Made by a program: the position numbers and the translations under genes. The notes below the pieces were generated by a model, which saw only the letters and a program-made list of their open reading frames with translations, had not been told where the DNA came from and ran no database searches. 64,000 bases of DNA from Gymnogyps californianus (lineage: Eukaryota > Chordata > Aves > Accipitriformes > Cathartidae): NCBI RefSeq assembly GCF_018139145.2, contig NC_059486.1:4402001-4466000 (forward strand). Direction: 5' to 3'. Positions 49,196 through 61,954 of the stretch are shown one piece after another; positions within the stretch are counted from its first letter, which is position 1, and each line of letters starts with the position of its first letter.

Positions 49196-50229
49196 TATTT
49201 TAAAGCAGCCCTTGGATTTACTCATTTTAGTGTAGGTTGGGTAAAAAGGAGCACTAAAGCAGAAAGAAACATGTGTTCTACATCTTAAAACAAGATTTTC
49301 CTCGTGGAATGGCAATAAGGATACCCTGCAGCCTTAGGTTTTCTATGCAGCCATAAAGCCTTCATCCTCTTGACTGTGCTGGTAGCCAGGATAGCCCCCA
49401 ATCCATATTCTATGCCCAGTGCATGCTGCAGGAGGCAAAGATAACAAAGGCTGTGACAGAACTCCATCAGGGAAGTCCTTCTGGGCCCCATTTCCATCAG
49501 CTCATAAAAGGAACAGCCTGGACCCACATGCTGGGCTCTGCTAAGGCTGCTCCAGGCTGCAGCTCTTCATTTGCAAAAGAAATGACCCATTCATTTCTCT
49601 CTGACCTCTGCAGACACTTCAGAATGCTGACCTCATCTGCCAATGGCCCCCACCACTACTGCGAGCTTCCTCAAACAGGTGCTCCCAGAGTAAAACCTCT
49701 GCCTTCCCAGGCAAGCTGAACGAACGCAGCTTCAAGAATCCTGTATCAGGGCTCCATGGGGCTGTTTGTGCAGAGGCTGGGAATGTTCAGCCCTCAAAGC
49801 ATTTATTTCCTATCCAGAAAAGCAGAGGCCATATGAAAAGGAGGTACAGATGAGAGGATGTAAATTTAACCAAGTCAACTGAAGTTAAGAAATATACTTG
49901 CTTGCATGTGTGCGTGCACTGGACAACACAGATCTCTTCCCTGCAACTACTGACAGCTGCACGTTGCAGCTGCACTTTGTATTAGTGTACGGTTGTACAA
50001 GCAGGTCCTGCGGTTCCTGTAGAGAACCGAGTGGCTTGTGACTGAGGTGTTCCCATCTCTGCAGTACATTTCCAGACTCAGTTTTGTGTGGATGGATGAA
50101 AGGCGACAATGCTACTTCAGCAGGGGAATCCAGGAGAAAGACACATCCCTTCAGACATGCTCATCACCCACATTTACCCTGGCACTCGCAGCCTTATTAC
50201 CAAGAGTATCACAATCCATATTGACTTTT

Positions 50230-50350
50230 GTTCTTAACAGCCCCATTCTAGAGAGAAGATTACTCCGTTTCACAGCTAAGGTCACAAAGGCATTCAGTGG
50301 CTGAACTGGGAATTCAGTGCTGGTTTTAAGTCCAAGTTCAGAGCCCTGCT
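50230..50350 (-). repeat. MIR-like SINE remnant (antisense)
   Basis: AGCCCCATTCTAGAGAGAAG, CTAAGGTCACAAAGGCATTC, GTGGCTGAACTGGGAATTCA and AGTTCAGAGCCCTGCTCACT match in order the antisense MIR 'ccccattttacagatgagg', 'caaggtcacacagct', 'gtggcagagctgggatttgaa' and 'cagagcccatgctct'. This is the clearest of the MIR-like copies here. Confidence 0.5.
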
Positions 50351-52700
50351 CACTGGACTGATCTCTAGACAATAACATTTTTCTACTTGGCAGAGAGGTG
50401 GGAGCTTTCAGGTCTGGAAGAATACTGAGGTCCTCAGATGGAGTCACAGATATACGCAGCACGGACTAACATAATTTTTCAATAAAAGTGGCATAAAAAT
50501 AAAGCAAACTAGGTCATTTCTTCCATTGGTCTCCAAAGAACACCCAATTATCAGAATGAACATAACCATCTTTAAGTAAGCTGGTTTGGAGGCTGAACTG
50601 TTTGTTCCAAATGCCACATAGACACCAGCTCTTGCTACTGGCAGAAAAGGCCTGTGAATCAGAGCCCGAAGTCTGATGCAAGACAAACTTGGGCGTCTCA
50701 AGCTGCTTTCCCCAGCAGAGAACAACGCTATTAGTTTGAGAAAGTCCCCTGCCTGCTTTCTCTCTGAGTAATTAAGAGTGAAATCCTCCTCTCAGTGACC
50801 CCAATGCTCTCAGCCTAGGCTTATTTACACATGAAAGGAACCCTCTGAGGGGCTTTCTCCCTTTCACATTCACAACCAGGCAGGACCTATAAATAAAACC
50901 TTTCTGAAAACAGGAGCTTTCAAAAAGGTCTGTGTATGTGCGCAAATGTATACGAGAGAAAGGGAATGGATGTGTGCACTTGAGAATGCGTGTGTGTTTG
51001 CATGCATATGTGAAGAGTGGGTGAGAAGAATGTGCATTCATACACCAGCCTGCACGCAAACAAGTGCACTCAGAAAAGCATCTACATGGATGCACGAGGG
51101 TGCACAGGTAGTGGGAGCACTTACAGGAGCGAGAGGGCATGTCCAGGCTGGTTTCCAGCTAGCAGGGTTTCAGGGGACATTCACCCAAGTCAGCTGAGTC
51201 ACTCTAGAGTTACACATGAAAAAAATGAGAGCAGATTTAGACCCATTTGTGCATGAGAGTATGCTTCTGATGCACTTTCCCCCTACAAAGCAGTGAAGTA
51301 CTTGCAGAACGAAACACTAGTGTTTGACATTGCTTTGGATGTAACACGGGACATAACAGAGAATCAGGTCTCATGGCATGTGTTCCTACGGCTTTGACAG
51401 AAGGTGAGATTTTTAAAAGGCTGCATCTTCTCAGCTGCCCAGGAGAGAGAGAATAGTGTTGCATTTTCCAGGGCTGTCATTGTTCGAAAGTAATTCTTAG
51501 TTTGTTGGAACACAAAACCCCTCAAAGTTTGAAAAATAAACAATGGGACTGATGCCATGAAAATGATCAGAAAATCAAAAAGACTATGACTGCCTTTACA
51601 GTAGCTTATAAACACAAAAATGCCTAGATATGAATCTGTACTCTCCCCCCCCGTGTCCTGTTCACCCATGTGTCTACGCAGTCCAGATATTTCCCCTTCC
51701 GTGAGGCCTAAGAAGGACCCTACACAGCTTCCAGGAAACTGGCAGTTAGTGTGACCCTGCCCTAATACAAAACAGGTGACACAGAGCGCTGAGGCAAGCC
51801 AGGACAGACGGCAGGGTTTCATAAAGCAGGTACTGGTCTGTGAGTCTTTGCCCCCATAAGAGGAGACTTTTTAAGACCTGGCTACAACGTGATAATTTGA
51901 GAACTGCAAACTATTTTACTCCACCGCTCCTTACCAGCTGAATCATTTGCTTACTGAAACCGTGTCTGTGCCCTATGCTAATGCCAGCAGTCGGGCTATA
52001 CATGTGCTAGCACCACTGGAGCTGCACCGCTGCTTGGTGGGAGACTCCAGGGTGCGAGGCAGGGAGGGGTGCTGCACCCTGCAACGTTCTGACTTCATCA
52101 CTGCTAATAGCAGCTCTTAGATCTCTCCCCTACCCAATTCTTATGCAAACATGTAGAAGAAGCAGGCAGAAAAAAAGCACAAAGCAGGAGACATAAGGAG
52201 TGCAAAGCCTCACAGAAGCGCACAAAGCACAAAATGTCTCTTCTGCCAGTTCAAAAAACTCTTCCCAGCTCCTTGCACTAGGCAGGAGTGTGTGAGCAGG
52301 GATGCAGAGCTCCCCTCCTACTGAGCTCGCAGCTAAAGCCCTCCCCCAGTTCCCAGGGTCTTCAAATGAAGATTTGCATAGTACTTCCAGATCATTCCCG
52401 AGAGAAAGGACAATGGCTCTCTCAACGCCCTCTTCCCCCCTCCCTCCTTCACTTACAAAGCTGATAAAGCCCTGGTGAAAAGGGGAACAAAGGATTTACA
52501 GATGGCAGAATATTGATTTCTGCAGTTCCAGGACTACAGGGAGAAGGTGAAGAACCCCCCAGAAACTCTGTGAAGTTTGAGACACAGACGCTATCTGCAG
52601 CACGGACTCCGTGTTTGTTAAGACAGTATCTGATGGAGGAAACATTGCTATTCGAGAGGGATGAGCAGGTCCCTGAAAACTTGAAAATGCACAGAGACGA

Positions 52701-55700
52701 GATTACAGTCTGAAATCCCAGTGAGCACGTTTGTTGTTCCCAAACCTCCTAAACGCAGAGGCACTTCCAGTGAAAGCAGTTTGCCACCAGGCGGGCCAGT
52801 CCGGCATTGCTCTGAGAGCCTCCGGCCCCAGCTGACGGTACCGAAGGCTTTCATAAATCGCATCTCATCAGTGATTCACGCTGTTATCCGTGTCCTCTTC
52901 TCTCCGCTAGCCACCACTGCAGCTAGGAAAAATAAGAAAAAGAAAGGTGAAAGACGAGTCTTTGGAAAGCAGCCTTCGATTGAATTACAATGGAATCTCT
53001 ATCTCAAAACTCACTAACTTTTAGGGCCATTACCTGAAGGCTAAAGCTTCCTGCCTCCACAAGGATTTCTGTGCTTAGTACGTATAAACCCAAGATTTAT
53101 TTTGTGCTATAGACATTCTTTTTCAGCTTAGCGAGTCAATTCCACCTCTACTGAACACCAGCTCACTGCAATCGTTCAAATTTTGCTAAACTGAACAGCG
53201 ATACAATCCAAAGTGTTCAAATCAAGTGCTGCACGTCACTGCTGCATACCCAACAGGAGACATTTACTGGGTAGCCAAGTCAGATTACAGGAGTTCCGGC
53301 CTGACCTCCACCTGTCCCACCACCACACTGAAAACTGCTTTCTCAAAGTGACTGGCTACCAGCACTTGATTTTTTTTTCCCTTTTCCTTTTTCAGAGCTA
53401 ATTTTGTAGCATTTCTGCACTCAGAAGGCTCCCAGGATGATGGATCTTTTGGAAAAGCGTACATGTTGAAACTTCCTCAAAATGTTGGATTTAGGACCAG
53501 ATTTTTAAAGGTGATAAGCTAGTTTCTAAATCAAGCTATAGGCCCTCAAATAAATCAGCTTTGGAAAAACTCACATTAAGTCCCTTCTGCAAGGCAGTAG
53601 TGCATACCACTGAGCGCAAAGGGGGGTTCCCATGCCACAGGTCAATAATCCAGACAGAGCTATTGAGCCAGTGGCAGAGCTGATTGTTCATTCACCGATA
53701 TTTTCCCCACACCTTTGTAAAAACACATGCTGTCAGGATGACTGCAATCACCACAGTGACAATAACCATTACATATTGCACAGTTAAACATATTTCATAC
53801 AACTATATCAAAACATTCTTCACAATATTTTTTAAAATATCTAGGTTTCTTCAAATACCTGTCTCTCTCAACTAGAAGAAGTTTTTCACGTGGAATCTTT
53901 TGTGTCTTCCCACAATCACTCCCAATTTACACCACATTTAAAGAAGAGGTGAATCAGACCCATTAGACTCCTGACACACCTAGTAAGATTAATCACAGCT
54001 GTTGGGATGACAAAGCCTAAGAAAGTTCCATCTGAAATCACCGTAACTCGGACTGTGACCATACTCAGGTTCAGGACAGACCTGAACCCCATTTTCAGTT
54101 CCTCTCTGCGAGCCCCCTGGAGCTCCATGGGTGGAAGAAGTGCTCACAAGGAACTTCTTTTAACCTGGGGCAGCTGTGCTAAGAGTCACCACTACTACAT
54201 ACTGCTCTCTGTGAGCATTTTCTACTCTGAAGAGCATTTTCAAGACTGTCAGAGGAGTGAAGGTGTCAGGGAGAACTAGGGAGAAGCACACCTTGGCTGC
54301 TCTCACCTGCTGCTGAGCGCTTGCATGTTGTCTTTTGAGGCTACTGCAGTAGCACAGCTCACAAATTCTTTCTATTTTAGAGAGTACCACTTTATGCTGC
54401 TTTCCTCATCCTAGACAGAAGTTTGCTTCTTGTTTTGCTAATCCTTTTTTGTTTTCTCTCCTTTGTAAACACTAGTGTCTATTGCTTACTTACAGTTCTT
54501 TTTGCTAGAAGCAAGAGTAGTTTTGTTTACGTAGCTCCTGCTATAAAAACAACACTGTAATTTGCTTTAGGATACAGAACTTAATCTTGGTTTCATCACT
54601 TAAATATCATACAAAATAATTCTTGTATCTTCTGTTCCCAAGAAAAGTCACATGCAAATTCCTTTTAAAAAGAGTCAGATATTACATATCTCATAAGCCT
54701 GAATCTAAAGGATGCAGTTGGATAAAGGCAAAATCTACCTCCAATGTGGACAAGAACTTCATGACATAGTTCCCAATCTCATTCAGCAAAGCAGGTGTTC
54801 GTGCACACGGTGAGCTGCAGTGGTTTCGGGTCTGTACTGTACAAAATGCATCACATCGATGAAGACAGAAGAACACTTCTGTAGGTACACACAATGACAC
54901 CAGGGAATAACCTTTCCTTTCAGTATGGAAGCAAGACTGTTCTTAAAATGATTTATTAAATGAAAGAATATGAAGGCAAATCACTGTAAGAGGTATTTGT
55001 GATTTAAAAAATAAAGAGAATAACAAACAAACCAAGGTACTTATTAACAGTTTAAACAGCAAAGATACAGTAAACATAAACACCTGAGCAATATTTTTAT
55101 GTCAAGGTATGTTTCACAACAGCCTTCCAAGATCCCAGCCATCTTACCGTTCCTATATGCTACAGTAAATTTGGACACAAGCCCTGGTCCAAGTGAAAAA
55201 GGGAAATCACACTCCCCAGCAGCAAACACAGGTCCCTACCATCTAACAACTGTGCTGTAACAGCGACTCAGCCACGCTACATGCTTTGGCCTTGCCAACA
55301 GAAAAGTGATCAGTTTCATGGGACCAAGGTGAAATGTGAGCCTGCACTACCCCTGGCCAGAGCAGCACTGCGTAATAACATAATCCCAAACCAGGACGGA
55401 GCTCTTGCACTTTCCTTCAGCTCTTCTTCACCTTTCACAGATGCCCGTTTCGTATGACAAACCTCCTCCTTCTTCTTCCATGAACAAACATACCTTGTTA
55501 GGAGGAAAATACAATTCCTTCATCGTCATTCACTCACAGACCAGACCTTACCACCAACCCTTCCTGAAAGCCCCAACTTCTCTGCTTTCCCACTCTGTCT
55601 GTTCCAGTCTCTACATCCACTACAGGAGTCCTCTCATTTTACTGCAAGGTTTTAAGTGTTTGAAAATGTATTTTCCATCTACATGGCTTCTACCAAAGGT

Positions 55701-56379
55701 CAAACAGCCAACCATTGGGCTCCAAAGAAGAATTAAAATAAAACAGAATCTAGGTATTTGCAAATTAATTATGATTAATTTTTTTTTTTCTGGAGATCTT
55801 GTGTTTATTCAAGTGATGTTATTATTTCAGCAGAATCATCCCAGGAATCCACATAATTAAAAACACATTAGTGGTTGCAAAACTGCACTTCATTAATGAC
55901 AAACATCTTTTTACTGTCATGATTCAAACAGTTTTTATATCCTAGTGACGGGATTTGTCCCTAATGTGAAAAAGTCACATTAACAAATCCAACAGCCCTT
56001 CTCTGCTGCTGCAGAAAAGAAACTCAAATTCAGCTGTGGAATCACTTCACTGCCAGGAAATTCTACATAGGATGCTACGGCTGTCTCCTAGGCCACCTAC
56101 ACTGAACACAGAGTCTCTGACACTCACTCATGGACACCCACACTGGGAGACATCCCTCCTCAACTTTCTCTGTGCACGATGCCACAGATCAGTACATTTC
56201 CTTCTGCTCTGGAGAGCTGTGTTGTCACATGTCCCACCCAGTGTTGCCCTTCAACACCCAGTAGAAGCCAGCACAAACCACTGCCAGCCACCCCACTGCA
56301 GACCCCCTTCTCTGTGCCCCTGACGGCCCCTGGGCCCCTCTGCAGCCCCCTCCAAAGCACCAAGCTCCTTTGCTCGCGC
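52701..56379. other. Intergenic upstream of COX6A1: no gene seen
   Basis: Open frames at 52,721-53,017 (plus, 98 codons) and 55,405-55,860 (plus, 151 codons) have no recognisable domain. A perfect octamer ATTTGCAAAT followed by ATTA words lies at 55,756-55,780. Confidence 0.6.
55756..55765. promoter_or_regulatory. POU octamer motif with adjacent homeodomain words
   Basis: ATTTGCAAAT is the exact palindromic octamer bound by POU-domain factors. It is immediately followed by TAATTATGATTAAT, which carries overlapping homeodomain cores. It lies about 1 kb upstream of the COX6A1 start. Motif match only; a 10-bp palindrome arises by chance occasionally, more often in AT-rich DNA. Confidence 0.35.
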
Positions 56380-56640
56380 TCCCCTCATGGCTGCCGCGGC
56401 TCTAGATCAGCCCCGTCCGAGGAGCCCTTCGGTCCCCTACGCCTGGGACGTGCCCAGCGCTCTCCCACACCCTGCCTGTCCCCACAGCTCCGGGGCCGCT
56501 CACAAGGCAGCCTCCCCCAACCCTGCCCAGCTACACACCACCCCCACCGCCGGGCACCAAAATGGCGCCTCCCCCGCTTAAACCACACACCGCGCCGCTA
56601 CGTCACTAACGGCTCCTCCCTCCCCCGCCCCTCAGCGATG

Positions 56641-56650
56641 GCGCATGCGC
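56641..56650. promoter_or_regulatory. NRF-1 binding site
   Basis: GCGCATGCGC is the exact NRF-1 palindrome, within TGGCGCATGCGCAG. It lies about 160 bp upstream of the COX6A1 ATG. NRF-1 drives many nuclear OXPHOS genes, so the site is functionally well placed. Confidence 0.7.
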
Positions 56651-56809
56651 AGCAAGGCGGCCTCAGCCCGCCGCCGCTCAAGGTCAGGCTCGCGGTCGGA
56701 GCGCAGTCCGCATGCTCGGACCGGGCGGGCGGTGGCGCGCGCAGCTGCCGTGTCCCCTGCCGGCCGCCGTCGGTTCCGGTTCCGGTGGGTGCCCGCGGAC
56801 GCTGAGGCC

Positions 56810-56912
56810 ATGGCGGCGCTCGGAAGGGTCTCCCGGCTGCTGCTCGGCGCCGCCGCCCCGCGCTCCCTGCCGGGGCGGAGCATGTCGGCCGTGGCTCACG
56901 AGGGCGGCGGAG
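56810..56912 (+). CDS. COX6A1: COX6A1 coding exon 1
   Basis: Encodes the presequence and first mature residues (34 codons plus one base), ending at donor GTAACG. It lies within the CpG island. Confidence 0.95.
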
Positions 56913-58090
56913 GTAACGGGGCTGTTCGGGGCGAGGGCGTAGCCGGGGCCCGCGGCCGGCGCACCGCTGCCCTTGACAGCCGCTGCCCTTTGCGGCGAGC
57001 GGGGCTGCGCCGCGGAACTGGGGCGCTCGGCAGGCGCCGGCGGTGTGAGCCCTGGCGAGGGGCGGCGGCCTCCCCGGGAGAGCTGTGGCTTGAACCGTGA
57101 GCCCAGGATCCCCGCAAGAGAGGGGAGCTCTCTCGTCTCCCCGCTAAAAACAGGGAGGGAGACCCGCGCTCTGGTGAGGGGCATGGAGTGTAATTCCTCA
57201 TTAATGTACTAATTGCGTTTAACATGCTCTCAGGTCTCTAACGCTAAGGGAAATGGTGATTGTTGTTCTAATTCACGTAACACTTCCTACTAGCCCGCCT
57301 GTGGAAGCTCTTGACCTTCATCGTGGCTCTGCCCGGGGTTGGCGTTTGCATGCTGAACTGCTACTTGAAAGGAAAGCATGAGCACGAGAGACCCGAGTTT
57401 GTCCCTTACGCTCACCTCCGGATCAGGACCAAGGTACGTTCGCCTGCTCTGTTTAAAGGCCCTCTTTTTTTCTATGATGGCAGAACTTCATCTGAGATTA
57501 CTACAGCATCTCTTGCTTTCTTGTCTACTACATGAGGTGCTGCGTACGAAACCATGATCTTAACTCATGGCTTTGTTTCTGAGGCAGCAAAAGAGTTTCT
57601 CACAGCTCAGATGAAGTACCCGTTGTATTCGCAGGCCTTCCCACCCCCAAGTAATCCTGCTAATGTCTTGCTGAAAAACATTTTGGTCCTAGAGCTGCTG
57701 TACTTACCTTAAACTAATACAGATCTAAAAGCTAACAGAGGAGATCCCAAATTCTCAAAACTGGGGTCCTCATAGTATAGCACAGTTGACGTTTAAGCAA
57801 GAGCAAAGATCTTGTTGTCTAGAGACAGTGGCTCCCAGCTAAGGGAGACTGTTTTCCAACTCTTGCTTCCTGCAGCCCAGGAACAGATGCCAACTTGCTT
57901 AATTCATCAGCCCATCGTTTGATCCATATTGCTGTTGCTTTCCTGTGCTGTATAGATCGTTCAGTTAGCTGCCAGTGGCTTATTTCCTTTCTTGCTTCGA
58001 CAGCCTTTCCCCTGGGGTGACGGGAACAAAACTCTATTCCACAACCCCCATGTTAATGCTCTCCCAACCGGTTATGAAGATGAAAACTAA
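56810..58090 (+). CDS. COX6A1: COX6A1, cytochrome c oxidase subunit 6A1, mitochondrial (complete)
   Basis: Seen: three exons (56810-56912, 57294-57433, 58004-58090) join to 109 codons plus TAA. Residues 1-24 ([20 protein letters not shown]...) form an Arg/Leu/Ala-rich mitochondrial presequence; by family comparison the mature chain starts near Ser-26. One transmembrane helix spans about residues 37-59 ([20 protein letters not shown]). The family signatures HERPEF (65-70), [17 protein letters not shown] (73-89) and PTGYEDE are present. Length equals the mammalian precursor. Known: a nuclear-encoded inner-membrane subunit of complex IV that stabilises the dimer and modulates activity with ATP/ADP. 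A1 rather than the muscle form A2 is inferred from synteny with MSI1, TRIAP1 and GATC. The ATG has a strong context (GCCATGG). The loop after the helix is one residue shorter than in human. Confidence 0.96.
57294..57433 (+). CDS. COX6A1: COX6A1 coding exon 2
   Basis: A 140-nt exon after acceptor CTACTAG, from ARLWKLLTF through HLRIRTK, containing the transmembrane helix. The donor is GTACGT. It ends in phase 0. Confidence 0.96.
58004..58090 (+). CDS. COX6A1: COX6A1 coding exon 3
   Basis: Acceptor GACAG, then [20 protein letters not shown] and PTGYEDEN followed by TAA. This C-terminal segment faces the intermembrane space in the family. Confidence 0.96.
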   Translation, partial: PFPWGDGNKTLFHNPHVNALPTGYEDEN

Positions 58091-58252
58091 GATCCTGACC
58101 ACAGCCAGAACTTTGGCTCTTCCCGTCTTGGACCAGAATGTTGTGTGGGAACCATCATTTAGGGAACCATCGTTTAAGAAACTCCACATTCCTTCTACGA
58201 CGAAACTGAATGGCCTTGTGGCCTCTGTCTGTACTTCTGTAGAGGTCCTTCA

Positions 58253-58258
58253 AATAAA
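58253..58258 (+). terminator. COX6A1: COX6A1 polyadenylation signal
   Basis: A canonical AATAAA 163 nt after the stop codon, followed by T-rich sequence. It predicts a short 3'UTR ending near 58,275. Confidence 0.75.
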
Positions 58259-58275
58259 CAACTCTGAACTTGAAT

Positions 58276-60540
58276 TTAGGATCTGACTTTTTTGTTAATC
58301 TGAATCCTTAGAAGTTCTTTAGTTCAGTGTTTGCTTAAAACATTGAGGCTTCCCACAGGCTACAGTGCAGGAGCAAAGGGGTTTGACTGCCTGAATGTTA
58401 ATACCTGCTCCTGTATCTGGTAATGCTAGCAACAGGAACGCACTCAGCGTAGGACATGACTCAATTTCATATTCTTCATGTCTGGTTTAACTGATCACTG
58501 TAAACCCACAGCTCACAGCCAGATGAAGAGGTATCAGGCTAACACTGTAGATTAAAATTCAGTATATACTGAAGCACACTCTCCATAATCGGCTATTGCA
58601 GTATTTATTAACAGTCATGAAGGCAATTCTCTCTTAGCCCCTTCTGGGAGAGGGATTGGCAGCAAAGATGTTTAATTAAGCTCTGTGTGCCTTCACAATG
58701 TTCATCTTCAGCTCTCAGATTTTCTAGTATATCAGCACGTGTGTTGCTCACAACTCTGCTTTTCATAAAGCTGCAGTCTGGTTGTAGAAAGTCTCTCGTA
58801 CAGGTGTTACAAATGAAAACACAATTTTTGTTCCACTGCATATGTCTATATAATGTATATAATGTATACTGTGTCACTCAGAAGCTTCTTAACCTAGAAG
58901 AGCTTAATTATCTTCCATAGTTAAGTCAACTCTAAAGCCCTGAGTCTGTTCCAGTACAATATTAATTTTGAAGTTTTTCCTCTCTGCAAGTCAACCATTT
59001 TCCAATTCTTTCTGCAACTTTTATATTTTTTTGCATGGTATGAGAGAGAGCACTATGTCTTAGCTGTCATTAATACTGGTTTTCCCAAAAGGAAAAGTGC
59101 AGCAGCTGAATTGGCATCTTGCTGCTGAAAGGAGTGATGGATGGCAAATGAGAATCTCAAAGTGGGTGCTACGGGACACCCTTCCCCACATTTCAGTGCA
59201 ATTTATACTGGTAAAATGACTGCTAAGACAAGCTTTTCTGTGTTAAAAGCACAGAACAAGGCATCGATGGGCACAGTTGTTCTAAAGCTAACTGACACAA
59301 TCACACTACATTTATTCCTACATGAAGATCATAGAAAAGTGAACTGGTTGTACGTGTTATTCCTTAAAAAAAAAAAAAGCTGCATACTTGACAGTCCCCA
59401 AAATGCTATTTACAGTGCTCTTAGAAGGACCTCTCCCTTAACTTACTATTTTTATTTATACCTGAGTGACCCAGCAGTTTAAGTGTCAACAGCTTGTTTT
59501 TTAAGTACTACATTTAATCCCCGTACTGCCATTTTACTACCCGTCTCATGCACCTGAGAACAGGAGCGTGGCTGACCCAGGCTACCTGACTGCGCTCCAG
59601 CTGACGTGTTTAGGCCATCGCTGAAGACATGGGGAACGATGGCCCCAGTCTGCTCCAGTTCCTGATCTTCTGCATAAGTCCCACACTACTCTCACTGTTT
59701 GGGGACATGACTCAGGGGCTGTGGTGCAGACAAGCCAGCTATTATGTTTGAGAACTGCACCTTTTATTTAAATTTCTAAAAAAAGTAAAACCTCTGAATG
59801 ATCCTTCAGGTAGTGCTTAAAAGCAAAGAGAGTAAAGCTCACTTTTTTCCTCACTGTAATTCTAGGAGAATTAAGAAGTTGACTTCTCTTTCATCCCCAG
59901 GCCATAATATTTTTTACTCTTTCACCTGTGTTGGTGTAATGAGAGGGGACAGCTTTTCCCTATCTCTGTATGAGGATCAACAGAAATCTCTTCCCCTGCC
60001 ACAGTGCTCACAGGGCCACTGGACGGGATGGATCCTGATCCCTTGCTTCTCTTCCAAACACCCTTTTTCTAGTTGCTGCAAGCGTTTCTGTAGTTTACAA
60101 GCCAGCACAAATAACTTTTGTTTGCTTTCCTAGGTGTAAAGTACACACAGTTCATGAGCAGCTTTGTGAGTAGGTGAGATCCCCAAGCGGCAGCCGGGGC
60201 TTCTAACATTATCAGCTGTCAAGCTTCAGCCCAATGTTTCCCTCATTCAACACACACTTTAACTACCACAAGCAAAAGTGATCATGGCCAGCCTGGTGCT
60301 TTGTGGTAGTGTGGAAAAGGACGGCCAGGGCTGCGCTGCAGTTTTACTGCAGGAACGCGTAATGCTAAAGGAGAGAGAATTCAAGCTCAGGAATGTTTCA
60401 GTACCTCAGAAAAGGCTGAAGAAGTAGCCTCTGCATTAAAAGTGTCGTCTTCAGCTTCTGTTGCAGGCCACCTCTGTCCCTCCTAGAGGTCACAATCAGA
60501 TTCTACTGGACAGTTATCTACTTGAACAAAATATAACTCG
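58276..60540. other. Between COX6A1 and TRIAP1: no gene seen
   Basis: The region between the two convergent genes. It contains short A and T runs (for example at 59,367-59,378) but no recognised exon or repeat. Confidence 0.6.
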
Positions 60541-60546
60541 GTTATA

Positions 60547-60552
60547 TTTATT
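60547..60552 (-). terminator. TRIAP1: Candidate TRIAP1 polyadenylation signal
   Basis: TTTATT on the plus strand reads AATAAA on the minus strand, about 530 nt downstream of the TRIAP1 stop. Other AT-rich hexamers exist further left, so the true site is uncertain. Confidence 0.35.
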
Positions 60553-61085
60553 TTAGCTAAGTTATTGCAGGTCCAATAGAGTGCTTTTATACCATCTCAG
60601 CTGCTGATACAAAACAACGCTTTAGCCCCTCAGCATCCAGGATCACATAAAACAAACTTCTTCCACCAAAATTCAGCAGCACAGAGACAAGACAAAGTAA
60701 ATCAACCTCCTTCATATTCTTTTTAAACACTTTCAAGTGTTATATAAATAAGCAATAGAAATCGGTCACAAAGCAACTACTATCTCAGCCCACTCTAATA
60801 AGCATTCTCCCATTATAGAGTACATTCAATAGGAAGTTAGTTCAAACGGCTTTTCACGCTGTTAGATGCTGAACCACCACCAAAATTCACTGAAAAGGAG
60901 GCAGTAGTTACCACATGATCCAGTCTTTTTTTTTTTTGGCTGTTTGTTTTTACAAGTCGAGAAGATTCCTCGCTTCCTAGAAAGCAGCTTAACAAAGGTC
61001 TTATCCGGATGGCGTCTAGTCGTATGCCTGGTGGCGTTGCTTAGTCCAAAGGCTCATATTAGTGACTCCATCCATGCAGCTGAGG

Positions 61086-61868
<783 letters not shown>

Positions 61869-61954
61869 TCACCGCGCCGGGCCGGCCGCGCCGCCGCTCT
61901 GACGCGCTTCCGGCGCGCGGAGGTGACGTACCGGGGCGCCGCCGTTAGCGCGCG

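Larger units (their letters stand above)
45331..52700. other. Intergenic: no gene seen
   Basis: Contains two MIR-like remnants (about 49,010-49,195 and 50,230-50,350) and many short unsupported frames, the longest being 148 codons at 47,080-47,526 (minus) and 152 codons at 51,364-51,822 (minus). No domain was recognised in any of them. Confidence 0.6.
56380..57070 (+). promoter_or_regulatory. COX6A1: CpG island promoter of COX6A1
   Basis: CpG-dense sequence covering the region upstream of, and including, COX6A1 exon 1. It contains an NRF-1 palindrome (56,641-56,650), a YY1-type AAAATGGCGC (56,559-56,568), a CRE-like TACGTCA (56,599-56,605), and a second ATGGCGGC at the start codon. These are the motifs expected at nuclear genes for respiratory-chain subunits. 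The start site itself is not determinable from sequence alone. Confidence 0.75.

Noticed and set aside
51364..51822. 152-codon minus-strand frame starting with a hydrophobic segment
   Set aside because: No family recognised, low-GC flanks, no splice or regulatory support.
55405..55860. 151-codon plus-strand frame upstream of COX6A1
   Set aside because: No domain; contains poly-T-derived Phe residues and AT-rich codons typical of chance frames.
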